Positions 42,503 to 48,994 of a stretch of DNA of 48,994 bases are shown in pieces; position 1 is the stretch's first letter, and every line of letters starts with the position of its first letter. The translations under genes were made by a program, and so were the position numbers. The notes under the pieces were generated by a model. That model was not told the DNA's origin. It did not search any database and saw nothing but the letters and a program-made list of their open reading frames with translations. Source of the stretch: Chloroflexota bacterium (GTDB lineage: Bacteria; Chloroflexota; Anaerolineae; UBA4142; SHND01); the NCBI GenBank assembly GCA_016209205.1, contig JACQWQ010000239.1, forward strand, positions 1 through 48,994, given 5' to 3'.

Positions 42503-42880
42503 TCAAGGAACGTTAATGGTTATTTGCTTGCCGGTTAATAGTCCGAATGCTAACGAGACAATGGCGAGGAGCAGCACTCCCCAAATCCAACAGCCAAAAA
42601 GCCGCGCGCAGGTCACGGCACGCGGGAATCTTTCGGGGTGTTCGGACGCTTGATTGATAAAAACACTTTGCGACCCGCTCATGAAGAATTTATCGGTCGG
42701 CAATTGATAACGCTTGGCGATGGCGTCATCAGACATGCCCAACAAGGTCTTATAAAGCAATCGCAACATTCTTCCTTGTGATCTGACAGTCTCCTCAGGG
42801 TGAAATAATAACAACCATCCGACGAGAGCAACTGACCCAAATCCAAGTATAAAAAGGGCAAGCACCTCAAGGATTTTCAT
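42503..42880 (-). CDS. Small membrane protein between archease and rtcB
   Basis: A 125-residue protein with two membrane helices (about 4-27 and 98-118) and a charged middle containing 'MLRLLYKTLLGMSDDAIAKRYQLPTDKFFMSGSQSVFINQASEHPERFPR'. No family was recognised. The ATG at 42880 has AGGAG with a five-base gap; upstream codons to 42943 lack support. Base composition is lower in G+C than its neighbours. It lies 28 bases before rtcB and 32 after archease, so it is in the same transcription unit, but a link to RNA ligation is only positional. Confidence 0.7.
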   Translation of the reverse strand: MKILEVLALFILGFGSVALVGWLLLFHPEETVRSQGRMLRLLYKTLLGMSDDAIAKRYQLPTDKFFMSGSQSVFINQASEHPERFPRAVTCARLFGCWIWGVLLLAIVSLAFGLLTGKQITINVP

Positions 42881-42912
42881 ATTAACTCCTAGCAAGATTT
42901 CAGGGTCATTCT

Positions 42913-43314
42913 CTAAACATCTACCACAATCGTCGCCTGCCAACCCTTGTCGGTCTGTTCGATTTTCAAATCGTGGAACGTGACGGCTTTGATGAATTTC
43001 GTGACCGCTTTGGCTGGCGCACCGTGAATGGTTGCCTTGAGTTTTGTGTCGGAGAATTCGGTGAAGTTGAATTTTTGGAACGTTTCGTGTTTTGTTTCCT
43101 GCAAAAATAGTAATTCATTCAGCCAATTGACGAGCAGTGCTTCACGATCCACGCCCTCGACTTTAATTTCGCGCGTGAGCGTGGACTGGGCATCCAACGC
43201 GCCCTCCAAGGCGAAAATCGCGTACGCCGCGTTCTCGAACAATTCTTGCAGCGTGCTGCCATACGCGCGAAATGCCCAATCGGCAGTGTGGTCAATTTCA
43301 GTATAGCGGTCCAT
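42913..43314 (-). CDS. Archease
   Basis: A 133-residue archease, the cofactor that speeds guanylylation and turnover of RtcB. Hallmarks are the N-terminal 'DRYTEIDHTADWAFRAYGSTLQELFENAAYAIF' with the acidic metal-binding residues, 'WLNELLFLQETKHETFQKF', and the C-terminal 'VKAVTFHDLKIEQ'-like segment (here IKAVTFHDLKIEQ) with a final Asp in 'TIVVDV'. The ATG at 43314 is preferred; residues upstream to 43365 come from repeat DNA. It leads the archease / membrane protein / rtcB unit. Confidence 0.93.
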   Translation of the reverse strand: MDRYTEIDHTADWAFRAYGSTLQELFENAAYAIFALEGALDAQSTLTREIKVEGVDREALLVNWLNELLFLQETKHETFQKFNFTEFSDTKLKATIHGAPAKAVTKFIKAVTFHDLKIEQTDKGWQATIVVDV

Positions 43315-43325
43315 GGAAGGGTAAG

Positions 43326-43430
43326 GTGACGGGTGACGGGTCAAGTTGCAGGTTGCAGGTTTCACGCTTCACGCTTCACGTTTCGCGTTTCACGTTTCGC
43401 GTTTCACGTTTCGCGTTTCACGTTTCACGC
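43326..43430. repeat. GTGACGGGT, GTTGCAG and TTTCACG/TTTCGCG repeat block
   Basis: Two GTGACGGGT units and a GTTGCAGGTTGCAGGT stretch lead into heptamers TTCACGC, TTTCACG and TTTCGCG (about 43359-43430). It fills the gap between ribF and archease together with about 50 bases without recognised features. Confidence 0.85.
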
Positions 43431-43480
43431 CTATCGCGTATTGCACTATCGCACGATTGCTCGGATGCAGTTCATCCGCA

Positions 43481-44449
43481 CTACCGCCCCATCGCACTCG
43501 CTTTCACGCTTGGCTCACCCGCATTCACATTTTTCAAAATCGCGCGCGCCTTCTCTACGTCGCGCGCCATCTGGTCGAGCAGGGCTTGGATGTTGTCAAA
43601 CTTTTCTTCGTCGCGCAAGCGTTCGATAAAAAATACTTCTAGTTCTTCACCGTAAATCCAACGCGCAAAATCGAGAATATAAATTTCGACGAGACGTTTG
43701 CCCCCGCCAAAAGTCGGGCGGACGCCGATGCTCGCCGCGGCGTCAAACCATTCGGCGCCGAGCCGCACGCGTACGGCATAGATTCCGTTGGCGGGAATCA
43801 ATTTTTTGTCGGGCAGGTCGAGATTTGCCGTCGGGTAGCCGAGTTCGCGCCCGCGATGATCGCCGTGAACGACGATGCCGTGCAGCGCCGGATAGCGCCC
43901 CAGCAGCTGCGCGGCAGCGCTGACTTGTCCGCGCGCCACCAAATCGCGCACGCGCGTGCTCGAGATCATGCCTTCTTGAAATTGACGCGGCTCTATGACC
44001 GTAAGCGTAAAACCCATTTCAGCGCCCAGTGCTTGCAACACCGGCACGGTGCCTTCGCGTTTGTAGCCCAGCGCGAAATTGGGGCCGCAAACAATTTCAA
44101 TCATGTTGAGATGATTGTGCAAGAGCGCGATAAATTCGCGCGCGCGCAGTTTGGCTTGTTCCGGCGAAAATGGAAAAACGACGGCATAATCCAAATCTTG
44201 CTGCGCCAACAGCGCGAGCCGCTCTTCTAGCGTACTGAGCAGTTGCAAGGACGAATCGGGACGCAAGACGAGTTTGGGATGAGGGTTGAGGGTAACGAGC
44301 ACACTCGCGGCGTTCTGCGCCCGCGCGCGCTGCTTGACGGTTTCTATTAATTGTAAATGTCCACGGTGCAGTCCATCAAATGAGCCAATGGTCAGGACAC
44401 TCGGTTTGGTCAGACGCGCGTCGGTAAGATTGCGGATGATTTCAGTCAT
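43481..44449 (-). CDS. ribF: Bifunctional riboflavin kinase / FAD synthetase
   Basis: A 322-residue RibF that makes FMN and FAD from riboflavin. The N-terminal adenylyltransferase part has 'LTIGSFDGLHRGHLQLI', 'VTLNPHPKLVL', 'GPNFALGYKREGTV' and 'ISSTRVRDLVARG'. The C-terminal kinase part (from about 183) has 'GIVVHGDHRGRELGYPTANLDL' and 'IGVRPTFGGGKRLVEIYILDF'. Full length. It lies downstream of truB, a common order in bacteria, with a gap filled by CAATG-type repeats. Confidence 0.96.
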   Translation of the reverse strand: MTEIIRNLTDARLTKPSVLTIGSFDGLHRGHLQLIETVKQRARAQNAASVLVTLNPHPKLVLRPDSSLQLLSTLEERLALLAQQDLDYAVVFPFSPEQAKLRAREFIALLHNHLNMIEIVCGPNFALGYKREGTVPVLQALGAEMGFTLTVIEPRQFQEGMISSTRVRDLVARGQVSAAAQLLGRYPALHGIVVHGDHRGRELGYPTANLDLPDKKLIPANGIYAVRVRLGAEWFDAAASIGVRPTFGGGKRLVEIYILDFARWIYGEELEVFFIERLRDEEKFDNIQALLDQMARDVEKARAILKNVNAGEPSVKASAMGR

Positions 44450-44457
44450 AAGAAACG

Positions 44458-44557
44458 CTCAATGCGGAATGCACAATGCACAATGCCAAATGATTTTTTC
44501 TGCCATTGACCATTGAGCACTGGGCATTGAAAATTGTGCATTGAATATTGTGCATTT
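44458..44557. repeat. CAATGC / CATTGA-type short repeats
   Basis: Words such as AATGCACAATGC and CATTGAGCACTGGGCATTGA fill the ribF-truB gap. The family also occurs at 45467-45560. Confidence 0.75.
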
Positions 44558-45463
44558 TCATTGGGCAGGATCGAGAACTTTTTTGGGTTTTAATTCTCGC
44601 TCGGAAACACGTTCGAGAATAGCAATCAAATTCTGCGCGTCATCATACGCGCGCACAAGGGGCGTCGTCAAATTTGGCGGTGCGGGGATAAACAGCCCAT
44701 TGCGCACCGCGCGCGCGTGCGCCGCGTCGAGATGCACTGCATCGAAATGCTCGATCGCCAAATCCATTGGCAGCACCAATTGGGCGAGGGTTTCCGCAGC
44801 AACGGCGGCGGCAAGTTGTTCGAGTGTATGGCTTGATTCGATCGAAAAATCACCGCTGGCGGTGCGTCGCAGCGCGGCGAGATGCGCGCCGGTCCCAAGT
44901 TTCGCGCCAATGTCGTGCGCCAGCGAACGAATGTAGGTGCCTTTGCTGCAATGTACGTCGAGCACGAGACGCGCGGGTCCAAGTTCTTGCAGCGTGATGG
45001 AATAAATCTCTACCGCGCGGGGTTCCATTTCCAACGCGACGCCTTGGCGCGCGAGCTTGTACGCGCGTTTGCCTTGAATTTGAATCGCGGAATGGGCGGG
45101 TGGAATTTGATTCAATTTTCCGACGAACGACGCGACGACTGCGCGAATTTCCTCCGGCGCAACGTTGACGTTCGACCCTTCGCCGCGCTCAGGGCGGGCT
45201 GTTTGAATCACATTCCCCGTCGCGTCGTACGTATCGGTTTCGACGCCCAATTGAATCGTCGCGCGATATTTTTTGTCGTGGTCCACAATGTATTCGGACA
45301 AACGCACCGCGCTGCCGAGTAATACCACCAAGACGCCGGTCGCCAGTGGATCGAGCGTGCCCGCGTGCCCCACGCGTTCGATGCCGGTGATTTTGCGGAT
45401 GCGGTGCACTGCGCTGTGCGAAGACAGGTCCTGGGGTTTGTCGAGAATGAAGAGCGCGTTCAT
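44558..45463 (-). CDS. truB: tRNA pseudouridine(55) synthase TruB
   Basis: A 301-residue enzyme that isomerises U55 in the T-loop of tRNAs. It shows 'LFILDKPQDLSSHSAVHRIRKITG', the catalytic Asp in 'HAGTLDPLATGVLVVLLG', 'YRATIQLGVETDTYDATG', 'KRAYKLARQG' and 'CSKGTYIRSLAHDIG'. The ATG at 45463 is used (a TTG directly before it is in frame). It lies between nrnA and ribF in the infB cluster. Confidence 0.95.
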   Translation of the reverse strand: MNALFILDKPQDLSSHSAVHRIRKITGIERVGHAGTLDPLATGVLVVLLGSAVRLSEYIVDHDKKYRATIQLGVETDTYDATGNVIQTARPERGEGSNVNVAPEEIRAVVASFVGKLNQIPPAHSAIQIQGKRAYKLARQGVALEMEPRAVEIYSITLQELGPARLVLDVHCSKGTYIRSLAHDIGAKLGTGAHLAALRRTASGDFSIESSHTLEQLAAAVAAETLAQLVLPMDLAIEHFDAVHLDAAHARAVRNGLFIPAPPNLTTPLVRAYDDAQNLIAILERVSERELKPKKVLDPAQ

Positions 45464-45466
45464 CAA

Positions 45467-45552
45467 TGGTCAATGCACAACGATCAATGGTCAATGGTCA
45501 ATTCGACCCACTTTGCATTGTGCATTCAGCATTCAGGATTGTGCATTTTGTA
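45467..45552. repeat. CAATGGT and GCATTCAG short repeats
   Basis: The truB-nrnA gap is made of CAATGGTCAATGC, GATCAATGGTCAATGGTCAA and TTGTGCATTCAGCATTCAGG words, related to the block at 44458-44557. Confidence 0.75.
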
Positions 45553-46521
45553 TTAGCCATTGCGCATTTCCTGGCGAATGGCGTCGAGCACGCGCTGCGG
45601 CGCGGTGTCAAAGGGGGGGGGGAGCAAAGCGCCAGAGGCTTGTTTATGTCCGCCGCCGCCGAGACGCGTTGCCACGCCGGAAATATCCACGCCGGCACGC
45701 GCGCGCAGTCCGAGGTCGCCGCTGCCGTCCTCTTTTTCGACGAGGAAAAACGCGATTTTGGCGTCGGCGACGGTGAGCAGTTGATTCACAATGCCGCTCG
45801 TGCCGTTCCCGTTGAGGCCAAACGATTGCAGTGTTTTGTAATCCACCGCGCTCCAAATCACGGCGCCTTCGAGTTTGGAATGCGTGATCGCGTAGCCCAA
45901 AATACGCAGTGAATTGTACGAGCGGCGATTGTACACGCGGTCAATAATTTCGGGAATGGAGCCGCCGTCACGCAAGAGCACGGTGGCTTTTTCCAATGTG
46001 GCGGGAGTGGTCGAAGCAGTGCGAAAGCCGAGTGTGTCGGTGACAATGCCGGTGAGCAGCGCTCGAGAGGTGGGGGGCGTGATGGGAACGCCAAGCGCGA
46101 GAATCAATTCATAGATAATTTCGGCGGTAGACGCGGCATCCCGGTCCACGAGATTGTAATCGCCAAACGGTTCGTTCGTCGCGTGATGGTCAATCAAAAT
46201 GACGGGGCGCGCGCCGGTTTTTTCGCGATTCAGCGCCTTGCCATAGCGTTTTGAATCGCTGCCGTCCACATAGACAAAGCACTGTTCGTCGCCCGGCTCG
46301 CGCGGCGCGATTTCCTTGAACCCGTCCAGAAAAGTTAGACTTTCGGGAATCTTGTCGTCGAGCGCCAGCGTCACCTGTTTTCCCAATGCGCGCAGTGCAT
46401 GCGCCAGCGCCAGCTGCGAACCGACGCAATCGCCGTCGGGCATGATGTGCGCAGCGATGAAAACGCGGTGCGCGTTTCTTAGGGTTGCGACAACCTGTGA
46501 AAGAATCTGATTTTCGATCAT
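45553..46521 (-). CDS. nrnA: DHH-family bifunctional oligoribonuclease / PAP phosphatase NrnA
   Basis: A 322-residue DHH/DHHA1 phosphoesterase that degrades nano-RNA and pAp. Visible motifs are 'HIMPDGDCVGSQLALAHAL' with metal-binding His and Asp residues, 'VYVDGSDSKRYG', the 'LIDHHATN' DHH motif, 'LLTGIVTDTLGFRT', and the C-terminal 'ATRLGGGGHKQASGA' of DHHA1. The ATG at 46521 (MIENQIL) is used; the extension to 46575 is GTGACGGGT repeat DNA. It follows infB directly. In many bacteria rbfA lies between infB and nrnA, but no rbfA-like frame is present in the 61-base gap. Confidence 0.95.
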   Translation of the reverse strand: MIENQILSQVVATLRNAHRVFIAAHIMPDGDCVGSQLALAHALRALGKQVTLALDDKIPESLTFLDGFKEIAPREPGDEQCFVYVDGSDSKRYGKALNREKTGARPVILIDHHATNEPFGDYNLVDRDAASTAEIIYELILALGVPITPPTSRALLTGIVTDTLGFRTASTTPATLEKATVLLRDGGSIPEIIDRVYNRRSYNSLRILGYAITHSKLEGAVIWSAVDYKTLQSFGLNGNGTSGIVNQLLTVADAKIAFFLVEKEDGSGDLGLRARAGVDISGVATRLGGGGHKQASGALLPPPFDTAPQRVLDAIRQEMRNG

Positions 46522-46534
46522 AGTAATGTGACGG

Positions 46535-46575
46535 GTGACGGGTGACGGGGGGATAAAGACCCCGTCACCCGTCAC
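46535..46575. repeat. Inverted GTGACGGGT repeats between infB and nrnA
   Basis: GTGACGGGTGACGGGG (46535-46550) and its exact reverse complement (46560-46575) form a 16-bp stem with a nine-base loop. In minus-strand RNA this would be a very stable hairpin between two operon genes, but no T-run follows. Confidence 0.8.
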
Positions 46576-46582
46576 TCGCCAC

Positions 46583-48994
46583 TCAACTCACGCGCTCCTT
46601 TTTGTAAAACTCGATGATATCGCCTTCTTGCAAATCGTTAAACCCTTCGAGGCCGATGCCGCATTCGTACCCTTCGGCGACCTCTTTGACATCATCCGTA
46701 AAGCGCTTGAGTGAACCGATGGCGCCGGTGAAAATTTCTTTGGTGTTGCGGAGAACGTGCGCGGTGCTGCCGCGCGCCACCGTGCCTTTGATGACGCGAC
46801 TGCCCGCGATCACATTCTTTTTCACATTAAAGATTTTCAACACCTGCGCGCGCCCGGTCAGCACATCTTTGTATTCGGGCTCGAGCATGCCCTTGAGCGC
46901 CTTGTCAATGTCTTCGATGAGTTTGTAGATGATGTTGTATTTACGAATGTCAACCTTTTCTTGTTCTGCCAATGTTTCAGCGGGACCTTCGATGCCGACA
47001 TTGAAGGCAATGATGATGCCTTGCGACGCCGCCGCGAGCATCACGTCGGCTTGGGTGACGGTGCCGATGCCTTGCCGCACAATTTTCGCGTGCAAACTGC
47101 CGTCGCCCAATTTTTCCAGCGAAGACACGATCGGTTCGAGCGAACCAGCGACGTCGGCTTTGACGAGCAAGTTGAGTTCTTTGACCGCGCCTTCTTTGAA
47201 CTTGGCATAAAGGTCGTTGAGGGAAATGGCAGGTGTTTTGGTTTCTTTGGCGCGACGCGCTTGGATGCGCTGGTACGCGCGATTGCGCGCTTGTTGTTCC
47301 GTCGCGACTTGTTCGAACGTTTCGCCTGCAGGCGGCACATCGCTCAACCCGGTGACGACGACGGGTGTGGCAGGTGACGCGTCTTGAACGGTTTCGCCGC
47401 GCTCGTTGAACATGGCGCGGATTTTTCCACTCGTCTCGCCAATCACGACGAAAGCGCCGACGCGGAGCGTGCCTTCTTGCACTAAAAGCGTCGCAGTCGG
47501 ACCTTGTTGTTTGTCGAGGCGGGATTCGATGACGACGCCGTGTGCGAGTTTGTCGGGATTCGCTTTCAGGTCGGCGAGTTCCGCGACGAGCAAGATATTT
47601 TCCAGCAGGTCTTCCAGACCGATTTTTTGTTTTGCCGACAAGGGCACGACCGTCACTTCGTCTTTGCCGCCGTACACTTCCAGCCCGATTTCGCTCAGCT
47701 GTTGTTTGACGCGTTCGGGGTTCGAGGTGGGGCGGTCAATTTTGTTCAAGGCGACGATGATCGGCACTTGGGCGGCACGCGCGTGCTCAATCGCTTCGCG
47801 TGTGGTAGGCATTACGCCGTCGTCCGCCGCGACGACGATGATGGCAATGTCAGTGGCTTTGGCGCCGCGCGCGCGCATGGCGGTAAATGCTTCGTGCCCG
47901 GGCGTATCGAGAAAAGTAATTTTCTTGCTGTGGTGGACGATTTGATACGCGCCGATGTGTTGGGTGATGCCGCCAAATTCGCCGCCGACGACATTCGTGT
48001 TGCGAATCGCGTCGAGCAGTGAAGTTTTGCCGTGATCCACATGCCCCATGACGGTGACGACCGGCGGACGCGGTTGGAGCTTGGCAAGCTCTTCGGGAGT
48101 GTATTCTTGTTTCTTGGGCATCGAGCTCAGCGTCGAAACAATTTCTTCAACTACTTGCGGTTTTTCTTCTTGGACCAGAAAACCAAGTTCTTCGGCAATG
48201 AGCGCGGCAGTATCAAAATCAATGGACTGGGTGATGTTCGCCATCACGCCGTTCGCCATCAATTTCTTGATAATGTCAATCGGCGTGAGCTTGAGCGTCG
48301 TCGCCAACTCGCGCACGGTCAACATCGCGGGCAAAGTGACGACTTGTTGAACGAGTGGTTTCGGCGGCGCCAGGGGTGCAGAGGGTTTTGGTGATAGGGA
48401 ACGCTGTAATGGTTGTCCGCCTTGTCTCGGACGGGAACCATGCGATGGACGTTGTCCGCCGGATGGACGACTGCGCGAAGGCGGGCGATTGCCTGAAGGC
48501 GGGCGATTGCCCGAAGGCGGGCGATGTCCTGATGGTGGGCGATTGCCAGGGTGTGGACGATTTTGGGTGTTGGCAGGACGCTGCCCGTTGCCGGGTCTTG
48601 AGGGCGGGCGCGCATTGCCCGATCCAGTACCGCCGGGGCGTGGTCCACTGGGACGCGGCGCGCCGGGGCGCGCTGGTTGACCGGAAGGGCGCGGGGCGTT
48701 ACCGCTTGAGCCGGAAGGGCGCGGGGCGTTACCGCTTGAGCCGGAAGGGCGCGGGGCGTTACCGCTTGAGCCGGAAGGGCGCGGAGCGTTACCGCTGGTG
48801 CCGGAAGGGCGCGGGGCGTTACCGCTTGAGCCGGAAGGGCGCGGAGCGTTACCGCTGGTGCCGGAGGGGCGTGGCGCGTTCGGACGCGCGGCATTGCCCC
48901 CGGTACCGGAGGGACGCGGTGCGTTGTGCCGTTGCGGATTGTTGCCCGATGTTGCCGGACGCGGTGGATTGGGGCGCGGTGCAGCGGACGACGC
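46583..48994 (-). CDS. infB: Translation initiation factor IF-2, 5' end outside the window
   Basis: The frame is open from the window edge to the stop at 46583, giving 803 visible residues; the start is not seen. The first 223 residues are a disordered Pro/Gly/Arg/Ser/Asn-rich region made of tandem units (10-residue RPSGSSGNAP and 6-residue PSGNRP). Then comes the IF2N domain ('TVRELATTLKLTPIDIIKKLMANG'). The G domain has VMGHVDHGKTS, DTPGHEAF and NKID. Next are domain 2, an IF-2 linker region and the C-terminal initiator-tRNA binding domain ('VAEGYECGIGLEGFNDLQEGDIIEFY'). IF-2 places formyl-Met-tRNA on the ribosome. It heads infB-nrnA-truB-ribF. Annotators could wrongly start it at TTG 48334 or ATG 48325. 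Confidence 0.95.
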   Translation of the reverse strand, partial: ASSAAPRPNPPRPATSGNNPQRHNAPRPSGTGGNAARPNAPRPSGTSGNAPRPSGSSGNAPRPSGTSGNAPRPSGSSGNAPRPSGSSGNAPRPSGSSGNAPRPSGQPARPGAPRPSGPRPGGTGSGNARPPSRPGNGQRPANTQNRPHPGNRPPSGHRPPSGNRPPSGNRPPSRSRPSGGQRPSHGSRPRQGGQPLQRSLSPKPSAPLAPPKPLVQQVVTLPAMLTVRELATTLKLTPIDIIKKLMANGVMANITQSIDFDTAALIAEELGFLVQEEKPQVVEEIVSTLSSMPKKQEYTPEELAKLQPRPPVVTVMGHVDHGKTSLLDAIRNTNVVGGEFGGITQHIGAYQIVHHSKKITFLDTPGHEAFTAMRARGAKATDIAIIVVAADDGVMPTTREAIEHARAAQVPIIVALNKIDRPTSNPERVKQQLSEIGLEVYGGKDEVTVVPLSAKQKIGLEDLLENILLVAELADLKANPDKLAHGVVIESRLDKQQGPTATLLVQEGTLRVGAFVVIGETSGKIRAMFNERGETVQDASPATPVVVTGLSDVPPAGETFEQVATEQQARNRAYQRIQARRAKETKTPAISLNDLYAKFKEGAVKELNLLVKADVAGSLEPIVSSLEKLGDGSLHAKIVRQGIGTVTQADVMLAAASQGIIIAFNVGIEGPAETLAEQEKVDIRKYNIIYKLIEDIDKALKGMLEPEYKDVLTGRAQVLKIFNVKKNVIAGSRVIKGTVARGSTAHVLRNTKEIFTGAIGSLKRFTDDVKEVAEGYECGIGLEGFNDLQEGDIIEFYKKERVS
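48476..48547. repeat. Four 18-bp tandem units in infB
   Basis: Units at 48476-48493, 48494-48511, 48512-48529 and 48530-48547 encode a six-residue repeat of the type PPSGNR in the disordered N-terminal part of IF-2. Confidence 0.85.
48681..48860. repeat. Six 30-bp tandem units in infB
   Basis: Six near-identical 30-bp units (48681-48860) and part of a seventh encode RPSGSSGNAP or RPSGTSGNAP repeats. They differ at a few bases (for example GAG versus GTG at the unit end), suggesting recent copy-number change. Confidence 0.9.

Noticed and set aside
48319..48894. 191-residue frame rich in RALPAQAVTP repeats
   Set aside because: It is an alternative frame of the infB tandem repeats. The infB frame itself stays open through this region and continues into IF2N.
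1..48994. tRNA or rRNA genes
   Set aside because: No cloverleaf-like sequence, T-loop GGTTCGAATCC-type motif in context, or conserved rRNA segment was noticed on either strand.

Overview
The window looks like a chromosomal piece of a free-living bacterium, most probably a member of the Chloroflexota (Anaerolineae-like). That placement is an inference. It rests on the Thr/Pro 'TATAT' linkers of secreted proteins, the multi-GAF signalling proteins, the K+-independent type H+-pyrophosphatase, SBBP repeats, the fhs/fchA pair, and short tandem and palindromic repeats in almost every gap. No rRNA, tRNA, CRISPR array, prophage or intact transposase gene was seen. Housekeeping genes (rpoD, lon, era, infB, truB, ribF, nrnA, rtcB) are mixed with envelope, carbohydrate and signalling genes.

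Layout. 1-4 kb: end of an SBBP/FnIII secreted protein, then hppA behind a leader holding a terminator-like hairpin and a 126-bp MITE-like element, then an RRM RNA-binding protein with a long leader whose last hairpin covers the ribosome binding site. 4-9.2 kb (minus): polyprenol-phosphate mannosyltransferase overlapping a very long gene that fuses a YfhO-type membrane protein to a Wzx-type flippase. 9.5-15.9 kb (plus): a 4xGAF-HD-GYP phosphodiesterase, a membrane-GAF-GGDEF cyclase and an orphan OmpR-type regulator. 15.9-24.2 kb (minus): TagA/WecG glycosyltransferase, class III aminotransferase, PAP2 phosphatase, small membrane protein, HicB-like protein, fhs, fchA, a secreted protein and the primary sigma factor. 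24.8-27.8 kb: hsp20 and lon. 28.2-33.7 kb: malQ, a Uma2-like protein and a two-module glycosidase. 33.7-37.1 kb: an accessory patch of broken or small genes (short DUF4160, RHH-like protein plus shortened HNH protein, DUF433/DUF5615 toxin-antitoxin pair) running into a prolyl-tRNA synthetase homologue without a working aminoacylation core. 37-40 kb: YdcF-like, era, GrpB-like and DUF4058 genes. 40-49 kb (minus): molybdopterin-binding protein, rtcB / membrane protein / archease, and the translation block infB-nrnA-truB-ribF, with infB cut by the window end.

The most unusual theme is repeat DNA that has entered coding sequence without breaking the frame. The heptanucleotide family found between genes also lies inside the YfhO-flippase gene, next to two other repeat types and with two further palindromes in the same gene. 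malQ carries a 52-bp palindrome that accounts for 18 extra codons between two catalytic residues. An identical pair of MITE-like elements lies in the 5' leaders of hppA and rpoD. Together these suggest an active or recently active set of small non-autonomous repeats that shapes both leaders and proteins. Other points are a catalytically gutted ProRS-like protein, a 59-bp terminator-promoter module present twice around a small gene cassette, and a structured, terminator-ended region between lon and malQ.
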